From positions 62,001 to 126,000 of the forward strand of contig CANEXF010000011.1 of the NCBI GenBank assembly GCA_947443645.1: 64,000 nt of DNA. Reading direction: 5' to 3'. The stretch comes from Comamonadaceae bacterium (GTDB lineage: Bacteria; Pseudomonadota; Gammaproteobacteria; Burkholderiales; Burkholderiaceae_C). The notes beneath the pieces were generated by a model. It was not told the origin of the DNA. It saw only the letters and a program-made list of their open reading frames with translations, and did no database searches. Position 1 is the first letter of the stretch, and each line of letters begins with the position of its first letter. The position numbers and the translations under genes are program-made. Below are positions 37,239-45,927 of this stretch, piece after piece.

Positions 37239-37984
37239 TGCCCCAACTCCAGCCTGTCGGCAAAGTAGCTCGGCAGTCCGGCGCGCCTGATGGCAGCGGC
37301 CGCCGCATACTGGTCGTATGGCACGCGCTGAAACGTGATCTGCAATTGCGTGGTGTCAAACATCGCGTACATGGCCTGCGCAATGCCATCGCGCGGCTGG
37401 CCGACCGAGCCTATCGTGGCCAGCCAGTGCCTGTGCCTGGGCACAGGGATGGCCACGCCAGCCGTGGGCCGGAACTTCATCAGCGCAGCGCCTGCGCCCC
37501 GGTAATACAAGGTTTGCAGGTGCACATGACCGCCAAAGACATGGCGCACATCAGGCGAGGCGACGGCGTCCAGACTGGCTGACGCTGCGCGCTCATCAGA
37601 CACATAGCGCCAACGTTCGGGCTCATTGGCGCTGGCGTGAACCAGCATGACCGAGCCCTGCTCCAGCGTGAGCGGCAAGCTGTCCAGAAACTGCCGCTGG
37701 CTGCTGCTCAGTTGCTCATGGGTCCATCTGGCTGTGCTTTCACCGACCGTCCGGACCTCGTCGGGCGGGCGCACCGCCATCTCGTCGTGGTTGCCCTTGA
37801 TCAGCCAGGCACCCTCGGCGGCCAAGGCCTGCACGCGTTCAAGCACGGCCACCGGGTCTGCGCCGTAACCGACCAGATCACCAAGCAGTGCAAACTGCTG
37901 CGCGCCCTGGGACCGGGCGTGCGCCAGGCAGGCGTCAAGCGCCTGGATATTGGCGTGAATGTCTGACAGCAAAGCCAGCTTCAT
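37235..37984 (-). CDS. Calcineurin-like metallophosphoesterase
   Basis: A 249-residue dinuclear-metal phosphoesterase: LLSDIHANIQALDACL (D-x-H), LLGDLVGYGADP (GD), KGNHDEMA (GNHD) and FGGHVHLQT (GHxH). Relatives include phosphoprotein and dinucleoside-polyphosphate phosphatases. I chose ATG 37984, directly before KLALLSDIHA. Its stop overlaps the kinase start by ATGA, implying coupled expression. Substrate unknown; dephosphorylating kinase targets is an attractive guess. Confidence 0.88.
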   Translation of the reverse strand: MKLALLSDIHANIQALDACLAHARSQGAQQFALLGDLVGYGADPVAVLERVQALAAEGAWLIKGNHDEMAVRPPDEVRTVGESTARWTHEQLSSSQRQFLDSLPLTLEQGSVMLVHASANEPERWRYVSDERAASASLDAVASPDVRHVFGGHVHLQTLYYRGAGAALMKFRPTAGVAIPVPRHRHWLATIGSVGQPRDGIAQAMYAMFDTTQLQITFQRVPYDQYAAAAAIRRAGLPSYFADRLELGQ

Positions 37985-38106
37985 GGTATTCCTTGTTGGT
38001 TCCGGCAAATCAACGTCTGTGCGCATCATGCCTGATGCCGTTTGCCCAGCACTTGCCCTTGATCAATTGCCGGTGCCGCTCGACTGCGGCCTGCAAGCCG
38101 CAAGCT

Positions 38107-39201
38107 ATGATGAATCGCATGAAGCGCACGCCAGTTCTACCCCTTTGGTCTTTGATAGCGCCGCTGATAGGCTGGGCCATGCTGCTGCTGCTGTGGTTAA
38201 GCCCCGGCGTGGCCTACACCGCGCTGCTGGCGCTGGGCATGCTGGGCTGCGTACTGGCCGCAGTCCACCACGCCGAGGTGATTGCGCACCGCGTCGGCGA
38301 GCCTTACGGCACGCTGGTTCTGGCCGTCGCGGTGACGGTGATTGAAGTGGCGCTCATCGTGTCGCTGATGTTGTCAGGTGGCCCAAGCACCACCGCGCTG
38401 GCGCGAGACACGGTGTTTGCCGCCGTGATGATCATTCTCAACGGCATGGTCGGCTTGTGCCTGTTGGTCGGGGGCAGCCGCTTCGGCGAGCAAAGCTTTG
38501 GCCTGTATGGCGTCAGCGCCTCACTGGCGACCCTGGCGGCCATCGCGGTACTGACCATGGTGCTGCCAAACTACACCACCACCATTGCCGGACCTTTTTA
38601 CAGCGTGGCTCAGCTGGGTTTCATCGCTGTGGTCTCGGTGTTTATTTACGGCACCTTTGTGCTGGTTCAGACCGTGCGCCACCGCGACTATTTTCTGCCT
38701 GAAGAAGCTTTTGAAAATGAAGAAGTTCACGCAGCGCCGCCCAGCGTGCGGATCGCCCTGGCCAGCCTGGCCCTGTTGCTGACTTGTCTGACTGCAGTGG
38801 TGTTGCTGGCCAAGGCCCTGGCGCCAGCGATTGAAGCGGCCGTCGCGGCGGCCGGTGCGCCCAAGGCGGTTGTTGGCGTCATCATTGCGGCGGTCGTGCT
38901 GTTGCCAGAAGGCCTGGCGGCACTGCGGGCCGCACGGGCCAACCGGCTGCAGACCAGCCTGAATCTGGCGCTCGGCTCGGCGCTGGCCAGCATAGGCCTG
39001 ACCATTCCTGCGGTGGCCATGGTCTCGCTGGCTACCGGCTGGACGCTCACGCTGGGTCTGGATACCAAGTCTTCGGTACTGTTGCTGCTGTCGCTGTTTG
39101 TCGCCACCTTGTCGCTGGGTACCGGGCGAACCACCGTGCTGCAAGGCGTGGTGCACCTGGTGATTTTTGCGACCTATCTTTTCACCACCGTGATTCCCTG
39201 A
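38107..39201 (+). CDS. chaA: Ca2+/H+ (cation/proton) antiporter, ChaA-type
   Basis: A cation/proton exchanger of about 364 residues in the inner membrane, with eleven or so hydrophobic segments. The repeated ion-binding motifs are HRVGEPYGTLVLAVAVTVIE and, in the second half, AVVLLPEGLAALRAARANRL followed by NLALGSALASIGLTIP. An acidic loop (EEAFENEEVH) separates the halves. Three in-frame ATGs lie at 38107, 38110 and 38119; I chose the first. ORF sequence further upstream overlaps the phosphoesterase region and is not conserved-looking. It ends just over the convergent waaA stop (28-bp overlap). Confidence 0.87.
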   Translation: MMNRMKRTPVLPLWSLIAPLIGWAMLLLLWLSPGVAYTALLALGMLGCVLAAVHHAEVIAHRVGEPYGTLVLAVAVTVIEVALIVSLMLSGGPSTTALARDTVFAAVMIILNGMVGLCLLVGGSRFGEQSFGLYGVSASLATLAAIAVLTMVLPNYTTTIAGPFYSVAQLGFIAVVSVFIYGTFVLVQTVRHRDYFLPEEAFENEEVHAAPPSVRIALASLALLLTCLTAVVLLAKALAPAIEAAVAAAGAPKAVVGVIIAAVVLLPEGLAALRAARANRLQTSLNLALGSALASIGLTIPAVAMVSLATGWTLTLGLDTKSSVLLLLSLFVATLSLGTGRTTVLQGVVHLVIFATYLFTTVIP

Positions 39202-40550
39202 AGCAAGGGCTGCAGTGCCGCCAGCGTGCGTGCCGTGGCGCCGCGGTTGCGTGCCGCGAAGGCCAGGCCAGCAGCGGCAGCGCGGGCTTGCGCCTTGCGG
39301 TCCCTGGTCATCAGCAGCCCTGTCAGCACAGCCTGCGCCAGGCTGCTGACGCGCAGCGCGGCGCCAGCGGATTCGGCCTGGTTGGCAGCCTCGGAAAAAT
39401 TGAAAGTGTGCGGGCCCATCACCACCGGGCAGGCACAGGCCGCGGCTTCAATCAGGTTCTGGCCACCCAGCGGCGCAAAGCTGCCGCCCAAAAGAGCCAC
39501 GTCGCTGAGCGCGTAGTAAAGCGCCATCTCGCCCAGCGAGTCGCCCAGCCAGACGTCGGCCTGCATCGCCTGCTCGCTTTCGGCCGGCCCCGCGCTCCAG
39601 CCCGATCGACGCGAAACCCGCAGGCCATGCTGCTCGGCCAGCGCCGCCACTTGCTCGAAGCGCTGCGGATGGCGCGGCACCACCAGAAACTTGGGCAAAG
39701 CCTGGGGTGGCGGCGAGCGCCATAAGGACGTGGGTTTGTCCACTATTGATTCCATAGCTGCTTGCGCCCGTGCATCCTCGATCAGGGCAGTTATTTCACG
39801 AAAGAAATCAGCCTCTTCGCCGTCGCGCGAACTGGCGAACATCAGCACCGGCTGCGGCAGTGCGAGTCGCCATGCCTTGCCCATGGCTTGCTGCTCAGCG
39901 CTGACGCTGGCGTCAAACTTGAGGTTGCCAAAAATGCCGCCCACTTCGGCGCCCAGCATGCGAAAGCGCACGGCATCTTCCTGCGTCTGCGCCAACACCC
40001 TGGATAAGCCGCGATAGGCCGGGCCGGACAGCAGGCTCCAGCGTCTGGCCTGACGCAAGGACTTGTCAGACAACCTGCCGTTGACCAGCACCAGCGGCAG
40101 CGCGCGCGCCCGCGCCTCAGCCACCACGCAAGGCCAGACCTCGGTTTCCATCAGCAGGCCAAGGCGCGGCTTGAAATGATCGAAAAAACGCGCCACCACG
40201 GCAGGCGTGTCCCAGGGCTGCCAGACCTGTACATCGCCCGGCTGCAACAACGCAAGACCTTCGGCGCGACCAGTGGCCGTGCCGTGAGTCAGCAGGATGC
40301 GCAAGCCCGGATGCTGCGCGCGCAAGGCCTTGAGCAAGGCCGCAGCAGTGCGTGTTTCGCCCAGGGAAACGGCATGCACCCACAGCAGCTCAGAAGCGGC
40401 TTCCGGCGGCTGGCTGTAGCGGCCAAAGCGCTCCTCCACCGCCACGCCATAGCCCGACTCCTGCCAGCTGCGGCGCGCCAGCTTGCGGCGCAGCAAGGGT
40501 TGCCCCAGCCACATCAGCAGCGCATACAAACGAAAAACCAGCGAACTCAT
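39174..40550 (-). CDS. waaA: 3-deoxy-D-manno-octulosonic acid (Kdo) transferase
   Basis: Transfers Kdo to lipid A precursor at the inner leaflet of the inner membrane. The 458-residue GT30 enzyme has WVHAVSLGETRTAAALLKAL, LLMETEVWPCVV, LVNGRLSDKS, ASSRDGEEADFF, VVPRHPQRF and GSFAPLGGQNLIEAAACACP. Around residues 258-272 the sequence RAQAAMESIVDK comes from a family 2 repeat copy. Start ATG 40550 overlaps the waaC stop (ATGA). The gene ends 28 bp inside the convergent antiporter. Confidence 0.94.
   Translation of the reverse strand: MSSLVFRLYALLMWLGQPLLRRKLARRSWQESGYGVAVEERFGRYSQPPEAASELLWVHAVSLGETRTAAALLKALRAQHPGLRILLTHGTATGRAEGLALLQPGDVQVWQPWDTPAVVARFFDHFKPRLGLLMETEVWPCVVAEARARALPLVLVNGRLSDKSLRQARRWSLLSGPAYRGLSRVLAQTQEDAVRFRMLGAEVGGIFGNLKFDASVSAEQQAMGKAWRLALPQPVLMFASSRDGEEADFFREITALIEDARAQAAMESIVDKPTSLWRSPPPQALPKFLVVPRHPQRFEQVAALAEQHGLRVSRRSGWSAGPAESEQAMQADVWLGDSLGEMALYYALSDVALLGGSFAPLGGQNLIEAAACACPVVMGPHTFNFSEAANQAESAGAALRVSSLAQAVLTGLLMTRDRKAQARAAAAGLAFAARNRGATARTLAALQPLLQGITVVKR
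39741..39773 (+). repeat. Repeat family 2 copy inside waaA
   Basis: CACTATTGATTCCATAGCTG followed by CTTGCGCCCGTGC. It matches the left half of the 53431 copy and is read in frame on the opposite strand as part of an extra segment between the two Rossmann-fold halves. Confidence 0.65.
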
Positions 40551-41653
40551 GGTGTCAGACCTTCCTGGCTTGCGCTGGGCATATGGCACAGGCAAGTCTG
40601 CCAGGCCTGCCAGACCGCATCGACCGTCGGCGTGGGTTGGGCAAAAACGCTGCGCTGCCAGGGCTTGTGCAGGGGGCCGGTACGCCAGGCGGTGTCAAAG
40701 TTGTAGATCTGCACATGCGGCAGGTCCAGCGCCACGGCGATATGGCTCACGCCGCTGTCCACACCAATCACGCCGGCACTGCCGGCCAGCGCGTCACACA
40801 GCGCATCGACTGTCATCAGGGGAAGCACCAGTGCGGCTGGATCATCCCCTTTTTCCTTGCCCGCGTTGAGCGCCTGCGCGATGGCCTGGCTGGTCGCCAA
40901 CTCTTTTGGGCTGCCGTGCGCAAGCGCGATCTGGAAGCCCTGGTCTATCAGACGCTGGCCAAGCGCCAGCCAGTGCGTGATGGGCCATTCCTTGTCGGTA
41001 CGCGAGGTGCCATGCACCAGCACAACGGTTTTCAATGGCACCTGATCTGCTCTATTTTCAATAGCTGCTGACGCACTGTATTCGAGCTTTACAGGCCTTT
41101 TCAGACCAAAATCAGGCGAAGCCTGTGCCCGATCGTGGGCGTCAGGCAAGGTGTAGCCCAGCGCCCTGGCCGCCAGTTCACGCGAGCGTTGCACCGCGTG
41201 ACTGTGCGGCGCGATGTGAAACGCCACATCGGCCACCCAGCGCGTCGGTGCCTCGTAGGCCGAGCCCTCGGTCTGGTTGGCCAGCGCATAGCGCTTGCCG
41301 CCTTTGCCGCCGCGTTCAGCGCTCACGCGAGCGAGTCGCGCAATCAGCGCAGACTTGCTCAGCCCCTGCAGATCAATCACCGCGTCATAGGATTGCAGCT
41401 GCAGCTCGGCCTTGAAGGCGCGCCATTCGCGGCGCGTGTCAGCGCGCCAGAACGACTTGCGCCAGCGCCTGATCTCGCAGGCAATCACGCGCTGCACGCC
41501 GGCGCAGCGCAGCAGCAAGGGTGCAAAAGCCTTTTCAACCACCCAGTCGATCTGCGCGTCTGGCAGCGCAGCATGAATGTCCTGAACCACAGGCAGCGTA
41601 TGCACCACGTCGCCCAGCGAAGAGAGTTTGACGATAAGTATTCTGGCCCCCAC
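40547..41653 (-). CDS. waaC: Lipopolysaccharide heptosyltransferase I
   Basis: Adds the first heptose to Kdo2-lipid A. The GT9 protein begins RILIVKLSSLGDVVHTLPVV, with VIDLQGLSKSALIARLAR, VLVHGTSRTDKEWPITHW, LAHGSPKE and GVIGVDSGVSHIAVAL. Family members start at about the first Arg-Ile; the only start codon close by is GTG 41653, which lies inside a family 1 repeat. The frame is open upstream through two repeat copies to a TTG (41830) overlapping the phosphomannomutase stop. A 59-residue repeat-derived N-terminal extension is thus possible. A family 2 copy lies at 41050. Stop overlaps waaA. Confidence 0.9.
   Translation of the reverse strand: MGARILIVKLSSLGDVVHTLPVVQDIHAALPDAQIDWVVEKAFAPLLLRCAGVQRVIACEIRRWRKSFWRADTRREWRAFKAELQLQSYDAVIDLQGLSKSALIARLARVSAERGGKGGKRYALANQTEGSAYEAPTRWVADVAFHIAPHSHAVQRSRELAARALGYTLPDAHDRAQASPDFGLKRPVKLEYSASAAIENRADQVPLKTVVLVHGTSRTDKEWPITHWLALGQRLIDQGFQIALAHGSPKELATSQAIAQALNAGKEKGDDPAALVLPLMTVDALCDALAGSAGVIGVDSGVSHIAVALDLPHVQIYNFDTAWRTGPLHKPWQRSVFAQPTPTVDAVWQAWQTCLCHMPSASQEGLTP
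41050..41075 (+). repeat. Repeat family 2 partial copy inside waaC
   Basis: CTCTATTTTCAATAGCTGCT followed by GACGCA, matching the left half of family 2. It is read on the opposite strand as SASAAIENRA, in a segment between the two glycosyltransferase halves. Confidence 0.55.
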
Positions 41654-41811
41654 GCTTGTCGCTTCGCGTACTGCCCTGCCCCCCGAGGGGGCTAATTTCC
41701 CTAGGGGCGGCCCGTCGGGAAATTGAGTGTTTCCCACGCTTTTAACTTCGTGTAATCCGCTGCCCCCTGAGGGGGCCGTGCTTGCTTGGGGCTGCCCGGC
41801 GCTGCGCACTT
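41645..41811 (+). repeat. Two tandem family 1 repeats at the 5' end of waaC
   Basis: Copies at 41645-41727 and 41730-41811 share GGCCCCCACGCTTGTCGCTT, CTGCCCCCCGAGGGGGC and GGGGCGGCCCGTCGGG-like parts. They fill most of the stretch between the phosphomannomutase stop and the conserved start of waaC. Both are open in the waaC frame. Confidence 0.9.
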
Positions 41812-41826
41812 CGTCCTCTGGCGCGG

Positions 41827-43284
41827 TCAATGTGCTGGTGCTGTGAAGCTGGCGTCGGGCTTGACGCTGCGCAGCAAGGCCAGCATGTCGGCCTCGATGC
41901 GGGCCAGCGCCTGCTGCGTGTGTCCCTCAAAGCGCAGTACCAGCACCGGCGTGGTGTTGGATGCGCGGATCAAACCAAAGCCATCAGGCCAGTCGACGCG
42001 CACGCCGTCAATAATGGAGATTTGGGCCCCCACGCTTATCGCTTCGCGTATGACGCTGCCCCCCGAGGGGGCTGTGCTTGCTTGGGGCGGCCCGGCGCTG
42101 CGCACGGCCTCCACGGCTAGATCGATCAGCTTGGTTACAACAGTATGCTGCTCCCCCTCTTTGCAGGCGACGTTGAGCTCGGGCGTGCTGAAGCTGGTCG
42201 GCAAAGCATTGAGCAAGGCGCTGGCATCGGCCACGCGGCTGACGATTTCCAGCAGGCGCGCGCCGGCATAAGTGCCGTCGTCAAAACCGTACCAGCGCTC
42301 CTTGAAGAAGATGTGGCCGCTCATCTCACCGCCCAAAGGCGAGTTGATTTCCTTCATCTTGGCCTTGATCAGCGAGTGACCGGTCTTGTACATCAGCGGC
42401 ACACCACCGGCCGCCACAATCTCGGGCGCCAGCCGCTGCGAGCATTTCACGTCAAACAATATCGTGCCGCCCGGCACGCGCGACAACACGTCACGCGCAA
42501 ACAGCATCATCTGCCGGTCAGGATAAATGTTTTGACCATCCTTGGTCACTATGCCCAGACGGTCACCGTCGCCGTCGAAGGCCAGGCCAAGCTCTGCATC
42601 CGAAGTTTGCAGCGCCGCGATCAGGTCTGAGAGGTTTTCCGGTTTGCTCGGGTCAGGATGGTGGTTGGGAAAGTTGCCGTCGACTTCGCTGAACAGCTCA
42701 ATCACCTCGCAACCCAGCGCGCGAAAGATTGCCGGCGCAGACGCACCCGCAATGCCATTGCCCGAGTCGATCACGATCTTCATGGGTCGTGCCATTTGAA
42801 TGCCTGAGACTATGCGCTCGCGGTAGGCTTGCTCGACGTTTGCCTGGCTGATCACGCCGATGGTGTGCGCCTCAACACCTGCATCGGCTTGCATCATGCG
42901 GCGCAATTCCTGGATGTCCTCGCCATAAATCGCCCGGCCGGCCAGCACCATCTTGAAGCCGTTGTAGTCCTTGGGGTTGTGGCTGCCGGTGACCTGAATG
43001 CCAGAGCTGGCCAGCGTGTTGGCGGCAAAATAAAGCATCGGTGTGGTGACCATGCCTACATCCACCACATTGATGCCACTGGCGGCCAGACCGCGCATCA
43101 AGGCGGCACCCAGCGAAGGGCCGCTGAGCCGGCCGTCGCGGCCAACCGCCACGGTTTTTTCACCCTCCTTGAGCGCCATGCGGCCAAAGGCTCTTCCTAG
43201 CGCTTCTGCCATCTCGTCATTGATGGTCGACGGCACGACGCCACGTATGTCGTAGGCCTTGAAAATGGATGCGTTGACTTGCAT
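41827..43284 (-). CDS. Phosphomannomutase/phosphoglucomutase
   Basis: Interconverts mannose or glucose 1- and 6-phosphates for LPS and exopolysaccharide precursors. The 485-residue alpha-D-phosphohexomutase has IFKAYDIRGVVP, the phosphoserine loop VTGSHNPKDYNG, the metal loop LAFDGDGDRLGIV, sugar-binding GGEMSGHIFFKERW and the C-terminal phosphate-binding RASNTTPVLVLRFEG. Residues ~394-420 ([20 protein letters not shown] and following) are an in-frame family 1 repeat in the last domain. ATG 43284 gives MQVNASIFKAYD. It precedes waaC with overlapping TTGA. Confidence 0.93.
   Translation of the reverse strand: MQVNASIFKAYDIRGVVPSTINDEMAEALGRAFGRMALKEGEKTVAVGRDGRLSGPSLGAALMRGLAASGINVVDVGMVTTPMLYFAANTLASSGIQVTGSHNPKDYNGFKMVLAGRAIYGEDIQELRRMMQADAGVEAHTIGVISQANVEQAYRERIVSGIQMARPMKIVIDSGNGIAGASAPAIFRALGCEVIELFSEVDGNFPNHHPDPSKPENLSDLIAALQTSDAELGLAFDGDGDRLGIVTKDGQNIYPDRQMMLFARDVLSRVPGGTILFDVKCSQRLAPEIVAAGGVPLMYKTGHSLIKAKMKEINSPLGGEMSGHIFFKERWYGFDDGTYAGARLLEIVSRVADASALLNALPTSFSTPELNVACKEGEQHTVVTKLIDLAVEAVRSAGPPQASTAPSGGSVIREAISVGAQISIIDGVRVDWPDGFGLIRASNTTPVLVLRFEGHTQQALARIEADMLALLRSVKPDASFTAPAH
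42024..42104 (+). repeat. Repeat family 1 copy inside the phosphomannomutase gene
   Basis: GGGCCCCCACGCTTATCGCT, CTGCCCCCCGAGGGGGC and GCTTGGGGCGGCCCGGCGCT. Read in frame on the minus strand as [15 protein letters not shown] and SVGA. Confidence 0.92.
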
Positions 43285-43597
43285 GAAGGCTCTTTGTGAA
43301 AGTTGGTATGGCAGCAGCGATTTCGCTGACGTTGCCGCAAACGCGTGAGAAAAGCAATTGTAGGTGGCATGCCAGACCAAGACGACACAAGTCGTCTGCC
43401 TCCTACGGCTGAGGGCACAGGTCCGAAAACGGCCCCTCAATCGCTGCGGCAGGTTTAGTATTCAGCCCATGGCGGACGCGGGCCGGCGCAATGACCAGGA
43501 CGCTTAGCTCGTGCATGGCGCGGTGCCATGCACGCAATGCCACTGAACTTGTAAAAGCAGACTTCATATTTGCCAGCGACACTAGGGGCACAAGACC
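43285..43597. other. Intergenic region with perfect hairpins between phosphomannomutase and ogt
   Basis: No ORF here is supported in 313 bases between divergent genes. A perfect 9-bp stem (GTGCATGGC 43511-43519; GCCATGCAC 43525-43533, loop 5 nt) lies 65 bp before ogt. A second 6-bp stem GACGAC/GTCGTC lies near 43380. No T-tract follows either, so they are not terminators. A small RNA is possible but not shown. Confidence 0.35.
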
Positions 43598-44110
43598 ATG
43601 AAACTCAAGCCAGTCACGATCAGGACCGATTTTCAAAGCCCGCTGGGCGCCATCGTGATGGCCGCGACCGAGCAGGGACTGGCTGGGCTGTGGTTTGAAG
43701 CGCAGCGTCATTTTCCGCAGGACATCAGCGCCCAACCATCCGACACCAGCCATCCCGTGCTGGCACAGGCCGTGGCCCAGCTCAGCGACTACTTCGCCGG
43801 CCAGCGCACGCATTTCGATCTGCCACTTGACCTGTCGGCGGGCACAGCTTTCCAGCAGTCGGTGTGGCAGGCCTTGCTGGCCATTCCAATGGGCAACACC
43901 GTAAGCTATGGCGAGATCAGCTGCCAGATTGGCAAGCCGTCGGCCGTGCGTGCGGTAGGCTCAGCAATTGGCCGCAATCCCATCAGTATCATCGTGCCTT
44001 GCCACCGCGTACTTGGCGCAGACGGCTCGCTCACAGGCTATGCCGGTGGGCTGGTCCGCAAATCAGCACTCCTCAAGCTTGAGGGTGCGCTTTCCGAAAG
44101 TTTCTTTTGA
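43598..44110 (+). CDS. ogt: Methylated-DNA-[protein]-cysteine S-methyltransferase
   Basis: Removes methyl groups from O6-methylguanine in a suicide reaction. The 170-residue protein has the active-site IIVPCHRVLGADGSLTGYAG with the acceptor Cys and the helix-turn-helix region SYGEISCQIGKPSAVRAVGS. The length and lack of an AdaA/AraC domain suggest Ogt rather than Ada. Its stop overlaps the TTG start of the EamA gene. Confidence 0.94.
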   Translation: MKLKPVTIRTDFQSPLGAIVMAATEQGLAGLWFEAQRHFPQDISAQPSDTSHPVLAQAVAQLSDYFAGQRTHFDLPLDLSAGTAFQQSVWQALLAIPMGNTVSYGEISCQIGKPSAVRAVGSAIGRNPISIIVPCHRVLGADGSLTGYAGGLVRKSALLKLEGALSESFF

Positions 44111-45033
44111 GTTCACGTCCTTCTGCCAGCCTCAGCGCTGGCGCGCTTTCCGATCACAAACGCTGGACCACAGACCTGCTGATGCTCGCCGCCATCTGGG
44201 GAGTTTCATTTCTGTTGATGCGCCAGGGCGCGCTTGAATTTGGCGCGCTGCCCACGGCGGCAGTTCGTGTGGCCATTGCCGCGCTATTTCTGCTTCCGCT
44301 GGTCTGGCTGCGCGGACTGATGCCAGAGCTCAGAAAACACTGGCGGCGGACTTTTTTTATTGGTCTGCTTAACTCGGGCATTCCGTTTGCCTTGTTTGCC
44401 TTTGCCTTGTTGTCCATCAGTACCGGTTTGTCGGCGATTCTCAATGCCACGGTACCCATGTTTGGCGCACTGATTGCCTGGCTCTGGCTCAAGGACAAGC
44501 CCAATGCCTCGCGCATTCTGGGCCTGCTCGTGGGTTTTGCCGGCGTAGCCATGCTGGCATGGGACAAGGCTACTTTCAAGCCTGACGCTTCTGGCGTGGC
44601 GCCCGGCTGGGCCGTGCTGGCCTGCCTACTGGCTTGCATCTGCTACGGAATTTCGGCTAGTTACACCAAGCGCTATTTGACCGGCTTGCCGCCGCTGGTC
44701 ACTGCTGCTGGCAGCCAGCTCGGCGCCACGCTGGGGCTGGCTCTGCCCGCCGCCCTGCTGTGGCCGGCGCGCATGCCGGGCCCTAGCGCCTGGCTGGCGC
44801 TGCTGGTCGCCGGTGTGCTGTGCAGCGGCCTGGCCTACATCGTGTTTTTCAGGCTGATTGAGAATGCCGGTCCACCACGCGCGCTGTCAGTGACTTTCCT
44901 GGTGCCGGTGTTCGCCTTGTTTTATGGCGCACTGTTTCTTGGCGAAGTGGTAAGCATGTGGATGCTGGTCTGCGCCGTGGTGATTGTCTGCGGCACGGCG
45001 CTGTCTACTGGCCTGCTCAAGCTGGGCCGCTAG
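44107..45033 (+). CDS. DMT-superfamily (EamA) transporter
   Basis: An inner-membrane transporter of 308 residues with ten hydrophobic segments in two EamA repeats. Visible segments are MLAAIWGVSFLLMRQGALEF, SISTGLSAILNATVPMFGAL and, in the second repeat, VTFLVPVFALFYGALFLGE. The substrate (amino acid or metabolite) is unknown. The TTG at 44107 overlaps the ogt stop (TTGA), so translation is probably coupled; the first ATG would be at residue 23. Confidence 0.87.
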   Translation: MSSRPSASLSAGALSDHKRWTTDLLMLAAIWGVSFLLMRQGALEFGALPTAAVRVAIAALFLLPLVWLRGLMPELRKHWRRTFFIGLLNSGIPFALFAFALLSISTGLSAILNATVPMFGALIAWLWLKDKPNASRILGLLVGFAGVAMLAWDKATFKPDASGVAPGWAVLACLLACICYGISASYTKRYLTGLPPLVTAAGSQLGATLGLALPAALLWPARMPGPSAWLALLVAGVLCSGLAYIVFFRLIENAGPPRALSVTFLVPVFALFYGALFLGEVVSMWMLVCAVVIVCGTALSTGLLKLGR

Positions 45034-45048
45034 CGCTTAGTTGCGTTC

Positions 45049-45708
45049 CTATTGCAGGATGCCGGCCACCACGTTGATGCTTAGCGCCACGATCAGCATG
45101 TTGAAGCCAAATGAAAGCACACCATGCACCGTGGTGAGCCGACGCATTTCACGCGAGGTGACCTGCACATCGGACACCTGCGAGGTCATGCCGACAACGT
45201 GGGAATAGTAGAGAAAATCGAAATAATCCGGATCCAGTCCACCGGGAAACAACAGGCCAGGTCCGTCGGCTTCGCCCTGAAGTTCTTCATGGTAGTAGCG
45301 GTGGGCATAGCGAAACGTGAAAACTGTCTGAATAAAAAACCAGGACGCGGCCAGCGCGACAAACGACAGCCCCACATGCAGAGCGCGCTGCATGCCAGAC
45401 AGATCGCGGCTTTGATGCAGCAGCGCGGTCACCGCCGCCACGCAGGCCAGCGCGACAAACAGCAACACCAGAAACAGCACCGAGCTGGGCTCGTCCTGCG
45501 CCTGCGCACGCGCGCGGGTGCGAGCGGCATCAAAGCCCACGCACAGCCACCAGGCCAGCGCCAAATAAAGCGTCACGCCCACGCTCCAGGCCAACAAGCC
45601 GCGAAATTGCCAACCCATGGGCAAAGGCAATGCAGCCGTTGCCAGGCCAGCGACCAGGCCGTAGACCAGGCGCTGCTCGCCAGTCGTTTCAGAAAGATGT
45701 TTACGCAT
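45049..45708 (-). CDS. DUF1345 family membrane protein
   Basis: A 219-residue inner-membrane protein with about five hydrophobic segments (GLVAGLATAALPLPMGWQ, LLAWSVGVTLYLALAWWL, LFLVLLFVALACVAAVTALL and two later). The characteristic FTFRYAHRYYHEE and DYFDFLYYSHVVGMTSQVSD are DUF1345 signatures. Function unknown. I chose ATG 45708; the frame reads further up into tRNA-Asp and is discounted there. Confidence 0.85.
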   Translation of the reverse strand: MRKHLSETTGEQRLVYGLVAGLATAALPLPMGWQFRGLLAWSVGVTLYLALAWWLCVGFDAARTRARAQAQDEPSSVLFLVLLFVALACVAAVTALLHQSRDLSGMQRALHVGLSFVALAASWFFIQTVFTFRYAHRYYHEELQGEADGPGLLFPGGLDPDYFDFLYYSHVVGMTSQVSDVQVTSREMRRLTTVHGVLSFGFNMLIVALSINVVAGILQ

Positions 45709-45733
45709 GAGCGTTATTGTGAAGCCAGAAAGC

Positions 45734-45772
45734 AAAAAGGGTTTGCCACTATTTTCATAGCAGCAAACCCTT
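45734..45772 (-). terminator. Rho-independent terminator after the tRNA cluster
   Basis: AAGGGTTTGC (45737-45746) and GCAAACCCTT (45763-45772) form a 10-bp stem with a 16-nt loop. It is followed on the minus strand by TTTTTG. It begins 7 bp past tRNA-Asp. Confidence 0.85.
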
Positions 45773-45778
45773 AAATAC

Positions 45779-45855
45779 TGGCGGAGCGGACGGGACTCGA
45801 ACCCGCGACCCCCGGCGTGACAGGCCGGTATTCTAACCAACTGAACTACCACTCC
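45779..45855 (-). tRNA. tRNA-Asp (anticodon GTC)
   Basis: Minus-strand GGAGTGGTAGTTCAGTTGGT start, anticodon stem-loop CCGGCCTGTCACGCCGG with GTC, T-arm GCGGGTTCGAGTCCCGT, and encoded CCA (TGG at 45779-45781 on the plus strand). 77 nt with CCA. Last of the three tRNAs. Confidence 0.97.
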
Positions 45856-45927
45856 TGGTAGACAACGTTCACTTCTTTCGAAGCCAAGTGTTGACAACTT
45901 GTTTTACCAACTTCACAGAAGTGAAAC

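Noticed and set aside
43285..43597. 6S RNA or other known small RNA
   Set aside because: Hairpins are present, but I could not fit the central bubble of 6S RNA or any other known secondary structure; kept only as an intergenic region with hairpins.
45709..45897. N-terminal extension of the DUF1345 gene
   Set aside because: The extension (RIPACHAGGRGFESRPLRQ) is a translation of tRNA-Asp and the following terminator.
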